From Lachnospiraceae bacterium (GTDB lineage Bacteria; Bacillota; Clostridia; Lachnospirales; Bianqueaceae), in assembly GCA_022794035.1 (NCBI GenBank), contig JAAWDX010000007.1, forward strand, positions 62,001 through 126,000: 64,000 nucleotides of DNA. Direction: 5' to 3'. Under the pieces are notes generated by a model, which had not been told where the DNA came from, ran no database searches, and worked only from the letters and a program-made list of their open reading frames with translations. The translations under genes were made by a program, and so were the position numbers. Numbering within the stretch: the first letter of the stretch is position 1; every line of letters starts with the position of its first letter. Positions 34,057 through 44,202 of the stretch are shown here, in pieces.

Positions 34057-37000
34057 TTATTTCTCCCCATTTCTTAATATATTTTTGACCTCACTCTCTA
34101 AACAATGCGAAGTATATTCTTCCATTGCTTTCTGATTTGCATTCTCCCCCACTTCTTTTACTAGTTTTCTATTTAAGATAAGCTCGTCCAATACCTTTAG
34201 CCACTCCTCTTTTGTCTTACACAAAAATCCCGTTTTACCATTTTCAATAATTCGTGCCAATTCTTCGTTGTAACTAGCTACTGTTGGCACCTTAACTAAA
34301 GCAGCTTCTAACCATTTATTTTCTGATTTACATGCATGAAATATTGTATCTTCTAATGGCATCAAATTAATATCTACTTTTGCAATTTCCGCTGGAAGTT
34401 CCCTCCAATTCTTAAATTCAAATACTTGAATTCTTGACTGATATTTAGCTAAAGTCTCCGGAACTCTTAATGCCCCCCCTATTACTAGCTCCAAAAAAGA
34501 ATAGCGATCAAACAACTCACTTAATATATCGGTTATTTTTTCAAAATCCTTATTGTGCGTCCATGATCCACTAAAATATCCTAATAAAATCTTCTCCTGC
34601 TTTTTATAGCTTTGTTTGCGTATAGCTTTCAAAGACAAGCCTATCATTTGATCACTTGCAATATTGCGATGAATTACTACTGGCTTATCTGGAAATCTTC
34701 TCTCTATAAAAGCTTTTAATACAGTTGTAGAAGTCAAAACCCCATCACACATTTCTAACACTTTCCTTACTCCACTACAGTATTCTTGATAATTTGTATC
34801 TCCTGAATTTTTCACAAATTCAAATTCTTTAATTAAACTATAATCAAAAATTAAATCATCAATTTCATACCACACTTGTTTTCCTCTCTCGTGAAAGGAA
34901 TTAATTAATTTAATAATACTCAAATCTGGCATGCAACGATAAATAATGACCCTCTCGTATTGATTGATATCTACCAGCGCTTGATCGCGCAATTGCTCAA
35001 GAGTAATAATATCTGATTTTTCTCCTATATACAAAAGCTGTTCTTGTAAATGCTCTATACGGTATCTAACCGCATATGAATATTCCAAAACAACGCATAA
35101 AGTTTTTTTCTTATTTTGAATCTTGATTTGTTTCTTCTGTTCTTGGTATGCTAAAGATAGCATCTTAGAAACAAGATACTCTTCATCTGCATTATCTAAA
35201 ATAATTCCTTTATCATAATTTTTAACTCTTTCGGCTGGTGCACCCATATCAAAAACTGCAATAGGCATATTTAATTTTATCACTTCTTCCGTGGTATATG
35301 AAAATGTCTCTGGCCAAATAGAAGAAATAAAAAAGAGATCAATATCATATTTTAAAATTAAAGTAGGTAACATTTCTGGAGTATATCTTCCTGAAACAAT
35401 TAAATGGGAATTTTGTATAGGTGTTTCTAAAACACCTAATAAAATAATATTAATGTTTAACTGATTATTCTCAATATAATCCAATAACTTTTTTACTATT
35501 TTTAAACCTTTATGCAATGACAAATTTCCTAATAACCCAATGTTGATACTTTCTGTCATTTTATACTGTTTATGAAATGGAATTATATAATCCACTACAT
35601 GAGGAACCACAGTAACATTCTCTAAATTTCCATACGCTTTTTCTAACTGCGATTTAGAATCATTTGAAAATGTTCTGATCTCATCGCAATGCTTTAAAAA
35701 ATCTTTCCAATTATCTCGCCATTCTTTTATTGTCCCATATTCGAGATAGTTATTAAACTTATTATTTTTCATGCATTGATCACAAATTGAAAGTTCAGGA
35801 ATTCGGCAAAATTCCCCCTGATCATTTAACAAATTAGTAGCAGGACAAATTGCAAAAAAATCATGAAGCAACATAATTAGTTTTGCATTTTTTTGTTTTG
35901 CCAATCTTTTTATTTTGTCTAAACACTGATACAACCTAGGATAAGTAACCAGTTCATTTATAATAATTTCATCAATTCGATATCTATCAAAAAATCTTAA
36001 CAGCTCTTCCCAATTCTCAAAATATATTAACGTAGTCTTATCTAAGTAGTCACATTTTAATAAATAAATCCCTTTTTTATAATCATACTCAATAATAAAA
36101 ACAAATTCTCTATTAGAAAGTGCTTCTTCTGTCTTTTTTATCAAATAAGAATCGGCTCCTCCTTTTAATTGGTGATTAAAGTATAATTTAACTTTTTCAC
36201 TAATAGAACAGATAAGACTCATATAGAGATACTCTCTTAGATCATATAAGGAATCTCTTTGAAAATATTCACTTACTTCTTTCAAATAATTTGGGTATTT
36301 GGATTTTAATTTATCCATATTAACATCTAATAGATGCTGCTTTTCTTTGCTGGCAAAACTTCCTCCATGATTATGAAATACATACAGATTCTCTACCATA
36401 ACATTCTTCATATTGCATAAAATGGCTCTTTGACACCAGTCATTTTCTTCCCCATATCCTTTACCAAAAGTAGCATCATCTAATAATCCCACTTTTTCTA
36501 TTGCTTTTTTATTCATAGCCATACAAAAACCAACCCCAGTTGGTAATTCAGTATACTGAGGTTTTACTCTTGCAAATTTTTCATCAATTATATGAACATC
36601 CAAGTCGTCAAATATATGATTATCCTTTCCAATCAAAGGAAAACTGCATATATTTCCACTATTTGTGTAGGGGGTTGCCGATGCCACTCTATCATTTATC
36701 CAGATTGGCCTCATAAGTCGCTCTAACCATTCATTAGGCACCTGAACATCCGTATTTAATAAAACAATATCATTTTTAGAATAAGCTAATCCCTTATTAA
36801 CCGTCTTTACAAAGCCTAAATTTTCCTCATTGCGCAATAAAGTTACATTTATATGATTTTGAGCATATTCCTGCAACCATTGAAATACTCTTTCATCTGG
36901 ACTACGATCATCGATAATAATTAAATTATATGGTACCCGTGTTTTTTCAATTCCTGCAAATAACTTATCAAAAAATTGTAATCCATTATAAACAGGTATA

Positions 37001-37749
37001 ATAATATCAACCTCTTTATAAATGCTTTTTTGCTCATTATTCGGATCCATACAGAAATATCTCTGTTCTAGATCCTTATAAAAAATATAATGTGCTTTCT
37101 CCTGTTCTGGCAACGAGGTGTGTAACAAAAAAAGCCTTATTAAATCCTTAATTTTTCCTTTTTTTATTAATAACAGGGCCTTCTTTATATTATTTTTACT
37201 AATTAATTTAGAATATATTTTAATTGTTTCATTTAATGATCGCTTTATACTGCCCAATTTCACCACATTTGTCTTTTGATTAACTTTATATTCTAAAAAT
37301 AGATGAATTCTACGTCGAGTTCCCAATTTTTGTTGCGATTGAAATCCACAATTTAATGCATTCTTAAAATCATATACTTTCAATAAATCTTTTCTTAATA
37401 TATTTTTTCTTAAGCTTAAATTAATACGTCTTTTCCCGACTTGTGCGTATAAACCTAATGAATCAATTTTTGCAACAGGCGAAAAAATCCACCCAATAAC
37501 AAGTAGTTCACTATTTTTATATTGAATTTGATCCGTTCTCCAATACACACTTGGATCTTGTTCTTTTTTTATGTGATGCCATAAATTTCGCAATGGCTTT
37601 ATAATACGCCACAAAAAAGAATACTCTATCTTCATTCTTTTGGCCTTTTCTTCTTCAAGTTGTTTATTTAACTCTTCTTTTTCTTGATTTAGCTGCACAA
37701 TTTCTTTTTCAAGTGATTCTAAACGGTTATCTTCCATATCTATAAACAC
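34057..37749 (-). CDS. Multi-module glycosyltransferase (GT2 + two GT4-like), AT-rich paralogue
   Basis: A 1230-residue cytosolic protein. Order: coiled coil (about 8-45), a beta-rich domain (about 60-155), GT2 (about 247-490) with DIIIPVYNG, NTD near 332 and GEENDWCQRA near 434, then two GT4-like regions (about 520-880 and 905-1230). The start is GTG, 6 nt after AAAGGA. It is closely similar to the 1050-residue protein at 39933-43085, sharing GVGFCMAMN and FGKGYGEENDWCQRAI, but has the N-terminal extension and a much more AT-rich sequence. Such proteins polymerise rhamnose-rich chains (RgpF-like); the linkage is not predictable. Confidence 0.88.
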   Translation of the reverse strand: MFIDMEDNRLESLEKEIVQLNQEKEELNKQLEEEKAKRMKIEYSFLWRIIKPLRNLWHHIKKEQDPSVYWRTDQIQYKNSELLVIGWIFSPVAKIDSLGLYAQVGKRRINLSLRKNILRKDLLKVYDFKNALNCGFQSQQKLGTRRRIHLFLEYKVNQKTNVVKLGSIKRSLNETIKIYSKLISKNNIKKALLLIKKGKIKDLIRLFLLHTSLPEQEKAHYIFYKDLEQRYFCMDPNNEQKSIYKEVDIIIPVYNGLQFFDKLFAGIEKTRVPYNLIIIDDRSPDERVFQWLQEYAQNHINVTLLRNEENLGFVKTVNKGLAYSKNDIVLLNTDVQVPNEWLERLMRPIWINDRVASATPYTNSGNICSFPLIGKDNHIFDDLDVHIIDEKFARVKPQYTELPTGVGFCMAMNKKAIEKVGLLDDATFGKGYGEENDWCQRAILCNMKNVMVENLYVFHNHGGSFASKEKQHLLDVNMDKLKSKYPNYLKEVSEYFQRDSLYDLREYLYMSLICSISEKVKLYFNHQLKGGADSYLIKKTEEALSNREFVFIIEYDYKKGIYLLKCDYLDKTTLIYFENWEELLRFFDRYRIDEIIINELVTYPRLYQCLDKIKRLAKQKNAKLIMLLHDFFAICPATNLLNDQGEFCRIPELSICDQCMKNNKFNNYLEYGTIKEWRDNWKDFLKHCDEIRTFSNDSKSQLEKAYGNLENVTVVPHVVDYIIPFHKQYKMTESINIGLLGNLSLHKGLKIVKKLLDYIENNQLNINIILLGVLETPIQNSHLIVSGRYTPEMLPTLILKYDIDLFFISSIWPETFSYTTEEVIKLNMPIAVFDMGAPAERVKNYDKGIILDNADEEYLVSKMLSLAYQEQKKQIKIQNKKKTLCVVLEYSYAVRYRIEHLQEQLLYIGEKSDIITLEQLRDQALVDINQYERVIIYRCMPDLSIIKLINSFHERGKQVWYEIDDLIFDYSLIKEFEFVKNSGDTNYQEYCSGVRKVLEMCDGVLTSTTVLKAFIERRFPDKPVVIHRNIASDQMIGLSLKAIRKQSYKKQEKILLGYFSGSWTHNKDFEKITDILSELFDRYSFLELVIGGALRVPETLAKYQSRIQVFEFKNWRELPAEIAKVDINLMPLEDTIFHACKSENKWLEAALVKVPTVASYNEELARIIENGKTGFLCKTKEEWLKVLDELILNRKLVKEVGENANQKAMEEYTSHCLESEVKNILRNGEK

Positions 37750-37763
37750 AAAGCATCCTTTCT

Positions 37764-38516
37764 TTACTGCATACTAATGTATTGTTCACAAATTTCCTTT
37801 GTTGGTCCATCCATCTTAATATGCCCTTTTTCCAACCAAACTACCCGGCTACAAAGACGTTCCACTTGTTCAAGTGAATGAGATACAATAATAACAGTTG
37901 TTCCGTTTGCCATCATGTCATTAATTCTCGCTTCACATTTTTGTTGAAATTTAAAATCACCCACTGATAAAATTTCATCTACAATTAATATTTCCGGTTT
38001 TGTCAAAGTTGCGATAGCAAATCCTAATCTAGCAACCATACCTGATGAAAAATTTTTGATTGCTACATCTACAAAATCATCAAGTTCCGCAAAACTGATA
38101 ATTTCCTGAAACTTTTCTTCCATAACTTTGCGGGAATAGCCCAACACCGCTCCATTTAAAAAAACGTTCTCTCTAGCCGTTAATTCAAAATCAAATCCTG
38201 CTCCCAACTCAATTAATGGTGAAATCGTTCCCTTAATTGAAGCAGAACCCATTGTTGGTTTTAATATCCCAGAAATTACTTTCAATAAAGTACTTTTTCC
38301 TGAACCATTCAAACCTACAATTCCAACCACTTCACCTGAACATACTTTCAAATCAACATGCTTCAATGCATAGAACTCCGAAAAATTTAATTGCCGCTTT
38401 AATAAACGAATAAAATATTCCTTTAGACTATCCACTCGTTCTTTTGCCATATTGAACTTCATAGAAACATCTTCTACACTTATTATGATATCTTTATCCA
38501 ATCTTGGATACCTCAC
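37764..38516 (-). CDS. ABC transporter ATP-binding protein, polysaccharide export (Wzt-like)
   Basis: A 250-residue ATPase. Walker A GLNGSGKST is near residue 69, the signature region reads NFSSGMVARLGFAIA and Walker B ILIVDEILSVGD. Pattern and length match Wzt/TagH/RgpD-type exporters. It lacks the C-terminal carbohydrate-binding domain of long Wzt proteins, so export probably does not depend on recognition of a chain-end modification. The start is GTG directly behind the permease gene, so coupling is likely. Confidence 0.93.
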   Translation of the reverse strand: MRYPRLDKDIIISVEDVSMKFNMAKERVDSLKEYFIRLLKRQLNFSEFYALKHVDLKVCSGEVVGIVGLNGSGKSTLLKVISGILKPTMGSASIKGTISPLIELGAGFDFELTARENVFLNGAVLGYSRKVMEEKFQEIISFAELDDFVDVAIKNFSSGMVARLGFAIATLTKPEILIVDEILSVGDFKFQQKCEARINDMMANGTTVIIVSHSLEQVERLCSRVVWLEKGHIKMDGPTKEICEQYISMQ

Positions 38517-39302
38517 TTAAATATGAAGAATAAAGCGATCCTGTAATTTCTTAAATATCCATATACCCAATAAAAAAGTACTTAGACTAATTCCTATGCA
38601 AATTAAATTCATCCGCATTCCTGGAACAATGCCTTCCATCACTACATTTCTGAAATATGAAACATAATAATATAATGGATTCAGCTTGACAATAATTGTG
38701 ATAAATTTAGATCTTTCTAAAACCGACAAAGGATAGATAATGGGCGTCAGATACATCCAAGCAGTTACCCACACTGAATATAAATGACCCAAATCCCGAA
38801 AAAATATATATAAAGCTGAAAGAATCAAACTTAGCCCAATGGAAAAAATCAATGTATATATCATTGGTATAGGAAACAGAAAAAAAGTCCATGAAAGACG
38901 AAACTTAAGAAAAAGAGTAATAATTAAAACTGCTACCATAGAAAATAACATATTAATAAATGAAAATAAACATTTTTCTAATGGGAAAATATATTTAGGA
39001 ATATATACTTTTTTTATCAACGAAGATGCACCTAGTATGGAAACCATTGAAGTATTCGTTGCCTCTGAAACAAAATTAAATATAAGAGAACCCGTCAAAT
39101 AATAAATAGGAAAATTTTCAATTTCAAACCTAAATACATTTTTAAAAACTGCTGTAATCACTACCATCATGAGTAATGGATTCAATACACTCCATACAAC
39201 ACCTAATACCGATCTCCGATATTTTACTTTTAGATCACGTGTAATCAATTCCGCCAATAAAAAACGATACCTTTTAATATTGACCCACTGTTCTTTTTTC
39301 AT
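38517..39302 (-). CDS. ABC transporter permease, polysaccharide export (Wzm-like)
   Basis: A 261-residue ABC-2 type permease with six predicted helices. The N-terminal DLKVKYRRSVLGVVWSVLNP motif is characteristic of Wzm/TagG/RgpC exporters. With the ATPase encoded next to it, it forms the exporter for the undecaprenyl-linked polysaccharide. It begins 1 nt after the rfbC stop. The AT content rises sharply from this gene downstream. Confidence 0.92.
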   Translation of the reverse strand: MKKEQWVNIKRYRFLLAELITRDLKVKYRRSVLGVVWSVLNPLLMMVVITAVFKNVFRFEIENFPIYYLTGSLIFNFVSEATNTSMVSILGASSLIKKVYIPKYIFPLEKCLFSFINMLFSMVAVLIITLFLKFRLSWTFFLFPIPMIYTLIFSIGLSLILSALYIFFRDLGHLYSVWVTAWMYLTPIIYPLSVLERSKFITIIVKLNPLYYYVSYFRNVVMEGIVPGMRMNLICIGISLSTFLLGIWIFKKLQDRFILHI

Positions 39303-39303
39303 T

Positions 39304-39861
39304 TCAAAATACCCAATCTATATCCTTCAGCAATGGATTTTTCTGATCCTTTTCACTCAGCAGTACATCGATTCCATCAATCAAGGGCCATTCTACTCCA
39401 ACCTGCGGGTCGTTCCAAAACAGAGCGCCCTCATCCTCCGGATGATATAGATTGGTCACCTGATATACAAATTCTGCTACCTCACTCGTCACATAAAACC
39501 CGTGCGCAAACCCCTCTGGCACATAGAACTGTCTCTTATTTTCCTCTGATAGATAGACTCCGCGCCACTGTCCAAAAGTACTGCTATTTCTTCTCAAATC
39601 TACAGCAACATCAAATACTTCTCCTTTAGTGACCCTCACAAGTTTTCCCTGCGGATACTTCTTTTGAAAATGAAGTCCTCGCAAAACTCCCCGGCAAGAA
39701 CGGGACTCATTGCTTTGCACAAAGCGCATATCAAGCCCTGCTTCATGGAAATCCTTTTCATTATATGTCTCCATAAAATACCCTCTGGCATCTCCAAAGC
39801 GCTTTGCTTCCACAATATATAGATCCTTAATGCCTGTATCGATAAAGGTAAAATTCCCCAT
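39304..39861 (-). CDS. rfbC: dTDP-4-dehydrorhamnose 3,5-epimerase
   Basis: A 185-residue cupin-fold epimerase, third step of dTDP-L-rhamnose synthesis. Conserved RGLHFQKKYPQGKLVRVTKG contains the catalytic His; VPEGFAHGFYVTSE is the second block. Its base composition resembles the rfbA/D/B genes, not the AT-rich genes downstream. It is separated from rfbA, rfbD and rfbB by the large GT gene and has its own strong promoter. Confidence 0.96.
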   Translation of the reverse strand: MGNFTFIDTGIKDLYIVEAKRFGDARGYFMETYNEKDFHEAGLDMRFVQSNESRSCRGVLRGLHFQKKYPQGKLVRVTKGEVFDVAVDLRRNSSTFGQWRGVYLSEENKRQFYVPEGFAHGFYVTSEVAEFVYQVTNLYHPEDEGALFWNDPQVGVEWPLIDGIDVLLSEKDQKNPLLKDIDWVF

Positions 39862-39898
39862 AATAACCCTTTCCTTCCATCCATTAGATAATATTCAA

Positions 39899-39927
39899 AT
39901 TATAAACGTATCATATATAAAAGTCAA
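39899..39927 (-). promoter_or_regulatory. Sigma-A promoter for rfbC and downstream export/GT genes
   Basis: Minus strand: TTGACT (39927-39922), 17-nt spacer, TATAAT (39904-39899), in the 71-nt gap before rfbC. Confidence 0.8.
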
Positions 39928-39932
39928 GATTA

Positions 39933-42900
39933 TTAGTCAAAAATCGACTTAACCGGCTCTGCCAGCTCCTTGGTTGTATGATACTTCATCACCTTTGTAT
40001 AGGCTTTTTCTCCCATGTCCCTTCTCACTGCCTCCTCCTGAATCAGCAGCATTAAAGCCTGCTTCCATTCTGCTTCTGAATCACATAATATCCCTGTTTC
40101 CCCTGCCTCTATCACTCCGGCAAGCTCTTCATTATAAGAAGCAATCGTCGGCACCTTTACTAAAGAAGCCTCCAGCCATTTGTTTTCTGACTTACATGCA
40201 TGAAAGGCCGTTTTCTGCAGCGGCATCAAATTGATATCCACTTCAGAAAGCATTTTCGGTAGCTCCTGCCAAGGCTGAAAAGCACATTGTTTAATTTGAT
40301 TTTTCACTGGCTCAAATGCCTCTGAGAGCATCAGAGCTCCTACAATCTTCAAGTGAACATGAGGGTTTTGCTTTAAGATATCTATAATCACCTCTTCAAT
40401 GACAGCAAAATCCTGATTATGCGTATTAGAGCCGCTGAAATATCCCAGCCAAAGCTCCTTTTCGACTTTCGTTTTCTCCTTTTTCTGCAATGCCTGCTGC
40501 GATAAAACTACCATTTCATAGCTTGCCACATTCCGTTGTACAATAACCGGCTTATCAGGGAATTCTTGTTCTGCCTTTCTTTTAAGGGTATTCGTAGAAA
40601 CCAATATGCCATCACACGCTTTCATACAGTCGTGAACCTTTTCACATCTCTCCGGAAAATTCTGATATTCCTTCTGTTTCAAGAAATCCAGCTCTTTAAT
40701 TTGCTGAAAATCGAAGACTAAATCATCAATTCCATACCATACGGCAATCCCTCTGCCTTTTGCCCAGGCTAAAATCTTCTTTATTTTACCAGAAATCTCA
40801 CAGCGATATAAAACGATGCAGGTATACCCTTCCCTTTTTCTATATTCTGAAACCTCAGCGCAATCTGAAGAGATGCCGTATTTCAAAAGCTGCTCCTGTA
40901 AATGCTCTACTCTATATCGACTGGCATAGGACGTCTCTTCGATTAAAAATAAAACTTTCTTTTGTGCCTGCTGTCTGCTATCCTTCTTCCATCGCTGTCC
41001 AAATTGAATCAGCTCCTTTAGGTTCTGTTCCGGCGAAGGCTCTGACAAAACCAGACCTTTTTCATATCTAAGGATCCGTTCTACAGGCGCCCCCAGAGGC
41101 AGGCAAGCAACCGGAATCCCCATCTCTATTACTTCCTGCGTTGTATAAGAAAAGGTCTCCGGACATATCGAGGAAATAAAAAACAAATCGATATCATTCT
41201 CCAAAACCAGCCGGGGCAGCATCTCAGGACGATATGCTCCTGTTTCATAATAGCCACTATGCCGGATCCGATTCGGCGAGCTCCCACATAAAACAAATCG
41301 TACCGACAGCTTTCTCTCCTCTGCGATATCTAGCATCCTTTCAACAAACCGTGCTCCTTTTAGCTCTGTTAATGTACCTATCAGACCGATCGTAAGCACT
41401 GAAGTTGATTTATATTGTTTCTCCAAGGGAATCATCACTGTATGCTGCTCCGGTAAAATACGCACTTGGTCTAATCCCCCATATGCTTTTTGAATCAAAT
41501 TAGCTGAATCCTGTGAAAAAACACGGACCTCATGGCATGCCTGCAAAAAGCTTCTCCATACGCCTCTCCACTCTCGTATGGTTGCAAGCTCATAATTATC
41601 ACAGTTTGCATTTTTTTGAAAACAAGCTTCACATTCTGTGCTTCCCGGAATATGGCAAAACTCAGATTGATGATTTAATAAATAAATGCTGGGACAAATT
41701 GCATAATAATCATGCAGCATAGCCGTAAGATGAAGGCAGTGCTCTTCAGAAAATTCACGGATTTTTTGCAAATGCTTTTCAACATGCGGATATCCTACCA
41801 GCTGATTTACTATTACCTGATTCACATCGATTCTGACAGCAAAATGAAATACTTCCTCTAACGTTAGTGCTGTTAAGAGAATCTTATATTGTTTCCACTG
41901 ATATTCAATTTGATAGCACTCTGTCTGTTTTTGATACTGCACCACGGCTGTGACAGCCCCTTCATTTCTCTGTTTCTCTGCGTAGCTCTGAATATATTGA
42001 TTTGCTCCTCCCCCCAGCGTATGATGAAAAATTAAATATCGATTATTCTCTAAAGAAGCTGTAAGGCGGCAAAAAGCATAAGCTCTCACGGCGCCCATAG
42101 GATCCTTGTCAATATATTCACCAACCAAATTAGCATAATGCGGATGTTTATGCGCCAGCTTCTCTTGATTGATCTTCATAAGCTCTTTCTTATCTTCACT
42201 GGTAAATGTTCCGCCATGATTATGGTATACATATAAATTTTCTACCATAACATTTCGAAAGCCCTTTTGGATAGCTCTTTGACACCAGTCATTTTCCTCT
42301 CCGTATCCTTTTCCAAAGGTCTTTTGATCCAATAATCCTACTTCTCTGATCGCTTTTTGATTCATGGCCATACAAAACCCAACTCCCGTTGGAATGGTAG
42401 TATACATAGAGCGAATTTCCTTAAAAAATGCGTCAATCTGATCTACCGCAAGCTTATTAAAAATTGTATTATCTTTCAAAAACTCCGGAAAACTACAAAT
42501 CGTACCGCTATTGGTAAAAGGGGTTGCTGATGCCACCGTAGGATCCTTTACAATGGGCGCAATCAGGCGTTCGAGCCATTTATTAGGTAATTCTATATCC
42601 GTGTTCAACAAAACCACATGATTACGAGCCATGGCCAGCCCTCTATTTACACTACCGACAAAGCCCATATTACGGGCATTTCTTATCAGCTCTGTATTCT
42701 CATGCTGCTCCGCATATTCTTTTATAAACTCTATCGTCGCTGCATCCTCACTGGCATCATCAATTAGCAGAAGTCGATAAGACATATTCGTTTTTTCAAT
42801 CCCCTGAAACAGCTTTACCAGATACGGTTTTCCATTATATATCGGCACAATAATATCTACAGTGACTCCCTGCATACTGCTCTCAATAGCATTATTTCTT

Positions 42901-43085
42901 CGCAGCCGTTTAGTCTGGATTTCATGATAAGAATAAGCAGGTTGTGCTTTAAGAGGTTTTGCCTTCAATTTTCGCTTTACTCCATGCAAGAGCACGCTCC
43001 ATTGCCCTTGTGCGATTAGTCGTTTTATTTTTCTCCAGTTTTTAAGAGTCAGCAGCTGTTTCCATTTTCCCATTTTACATTTCAC
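39933..43085 (-). CDS. Multi-module glycosyltransferase (GT2 + two GT4-like)
   Basis: A 1050-residue cytosolic protein. The GT2 module (about 75-310) begins VDIIVPIYNG with LLNTDIELPNKWL near 156 and GYGEENDWCQRAI near 260. Two GT4-like modules follow (about 340-700 and 720-1050), the second with YGIDDLVFDFQ and SYNEELAGVIEAGETG. It is the paralogue of 34057-37749 but lacks that protein's N-terminal 170-residue extension. Position amid dTDP-rhamnose genes suggests rhamnan backbone synthesis. The ribosome-binding site is GAGGAG. Confidence 0.88.
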   Translation of the reverse strand: MKCKMGKWKQLLTLKNWRKIKRLIAQGQWSVLLHGVKRKLKAKPLKAQPAYSYHEIQTKRLRRNNAIESSMQGVTVDIIVPIYNGKPYLVKLFQGIEKTNMSYRLLLIDDASEDAATIEFIKEYAEQHENTELIRNARNMGFVGSVNRGLAMARNHVVLLNTDIELPNKWLERLIAPIVKDPTVASATPFTNSGTICSFPEFLKDNTIFNKLAVDQIDAFFKEIRSMYTTIPTGVGFCMAMNQKAIREVGLLDQKTFGKGYGEENDWCQRAIQKGFRNVMVENLYVYHNHGGTFTSEDKKELMKINQEKLAHKHPHYANLVGEYIDKDPMGAVRAYAFCRLTASLENNRYLIFHHTLGGGANQYIQSYAEKQRNEGAVTAVVQYQKQTECYQIEYQWKQYKILLTALTLEEVFHFAVRIDVNQVIVNQLVGYPHVEKHLQKIREFSEEHCLHLTAMLHDYYAICPSIYLLNHQSEFCHIPGSTECEACFQKNANCDNYELATIREWRGVWRSFLQACHEVRVFSQDSANLIQKAYGGLDQVRILPEQHTVMIPLEKQYKSTSVLTIGLIGTLTELKGARFVERMLDIAEERKLSVRFVLCGSSPNRIRHSGYYETGAYRPEMLPRLVLENDIDLFFISSICPETFSYTTQEVIEMGIPVACLPLGAPVERILRYEKGLVLSEPSPEQNLKELIQFGQRWKKDSRQQAQKKVLFLIEETSYASRYRVEHLQEQLLKYGISSDCAEVSEYRKREGYTCIVLYRCEISGKIKKILAWAKGRGIAVWYGIDDLVFDFQQIKELDFLKQKEYQNFPERCEKVHDCMKACDGILVSTNTLKRKAEQEFPDKPVIVQRNVASYEMVVLSQQALQKKEKTKVEKELWLGYFSGSNTHNQDFAVIEEVIIDILKQNPHVHLKIVGALMLSEAFEPVKNQIKQCAFQPWQELPKMLSEVDINLMPLQKTAFHACKSENKWLEASLVKVPTIASYNEELAGVIEAGETGILCDSEAEWKQALMLLIQEEAVRRDMGEKAYTKVMKYHTTKELAEPVKSIFD

Positions 43086-43123
43086 TCCTCTACCGAAAAC
43101 ACATATTCCTTTATGATGGAAAC

Positions 43124-43153
43124 GGGGAGAATTGCCCTGCGGTAACTCTCCCC
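43124..43153 (-). other. Hairpin between rfbB and the large GT gene
   Basis: A 10-bp inverted repeat, GGGGAGAGTT/AATTCTCCCC, has a 10-nt loop. On the minus strand only GTTTCC follows, so termination there would be weak; it may attenuate or mark RNA processing. Confidence 0.4.
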
Positions 43154-43163
43154 TCGTTTTTCT

Positions 43164-44183
43164 TTAGCGATCTCCGTACATTTTTTGATAATATTCCTGA
43201 TACTCTCCGTTGATAATATTCTCCCACCATGTTTTATTATCGAGATACCAACGAATCGTTTTTTGTATTCCATCTGCAAACTTAGTCTCTGGCAGCCATC
43301 CCAGCTCTGCATGAATTTTTGCCGGATCAATGGCATACCGCAAATCATGCCCCGCCCTGTCCTTTACATACGTAATCAGGCTCTCACTCTTTCCCAGCGC
43401 TTCAATGATAATTTTAACAATATCAATATTGCGCATCTCATTATGCCCGCCGATATTATAAACTTCTCCTACCTTTCCATTTCTTAAGATCAAATCAATG
43501 GCTCGGCAATGATCCTCCACATACAGCCAGTCCCTAACGTTAAGTCCTTCTCCATATACAGGAAGCGGTTTATCGTTCAATGCGTTAGCAATCATCAATG
43601 GAATCAGCTTTTCCGGGAACTGGTATGGACCATAATTATTGGAGCAGCGACTGATCGTAACCGGGAGTCCAAAAGTCCGATGATATGCTCCGACCAAAAG
43701 ATCAGCGCCAGCCTTTGAAGCTGAATAAGGACTTGATGTGTGTAAAGGCGTATCCTCTGTGAAAAATAGATCCGGACGATCCAGCGGAAGATCGCCATAA
43801 ACCTCATCCGTAGATACCTGATGATACCGCTCGATCCCATACTTGCGGCAGGCATCCAGCAGCACCTGAGTACCTAATACATTGGTTTCCACAAAAATAC
43901 CCGGATTAGCAATGGCTCGATCTACATGACTTTCTGCTGCAAAATTGACAAGGACATCCGGTTTTTCTTCTTCAAAAAGCCGATACACGGCCTCTCGATC
44001 TGTGATGCTTTCCTTTACAAACCGAAAGTTCGGATTTTTCATCACATCCTTCAAATTTTCCAAATTGCCGGCATACGTAAGAGAATCCAAACAAACAATC
44101 TGATCTTCCGGATGCTCCTGCATCATATATAAAATAAAGTTGCTGCCAATAAATCCGGCTCCACCGGTTACAATCATTTTCAT
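43164..44183 (-). CDS. rfbB: dTDP-glucose 4,6-dehydratase
   Basis: A 339-residue extended SDR enzyme, second step of dTDP-L-rhamnose synthesis. The N-terminal NAD motif is TGGAGFIGSNF; the active-site YSASKAGAD (Tyr/Lys) and preceding STDEVYGDL (Thr/Asp/Glu) are intact, with NNYGPYQFPEKLIP downstream. The start has a GAGAGGTG ribosome-binding site. It lies in the order rfbA-rfbD-rfbB on the minus strand. Confidence 0.97.
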   Translation of the reverse strand: MKMIVTGGAGFIGSNFILYMMQEHPEDQIVCLDSLTYAGNLENLKDVMKNPNFRFVKESITDREAVYRLFEEEKPDVLVNFAAESHVDRAIANPGIFVETNVLGTQVLLDACRKYGIERYHQVSTDEVYGDLPLDRPDLFFTEDTPLHTSSPYSASKAGADLLVGAYHRTFGLPVTISRCSNNYGPYQFPEKLIPLMIANALNDKPLPVYGEGLNVRDWLYVEDHCRAIDLILRNGKVGEVYNIGGHNEMRNIDIVKIIIEALGKSESLITYVKDRAGHDLRYAIDPAKIHAELGWLPETKFADGIQKTIRWYLDNKTWWENIINGEYQEYYQKMYGDR

Positions 44184-44202
44184 CCTGGTTCACCTCTCCG
44201 TT

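Noticed and set aside
43124-43153. Hairpin after rfbB as a true terminator
   Set aside because: The U-tract on the transcribed strand is poor; read-through into the large GT gene is more likely.
43082-43348. An 88-codon minus-strand frame between the large GT gene and rfbB
   Set aside because: It is mostly inside rfbB in another frame, has no family resemblance, and the remainder is an intergenic hairpin.
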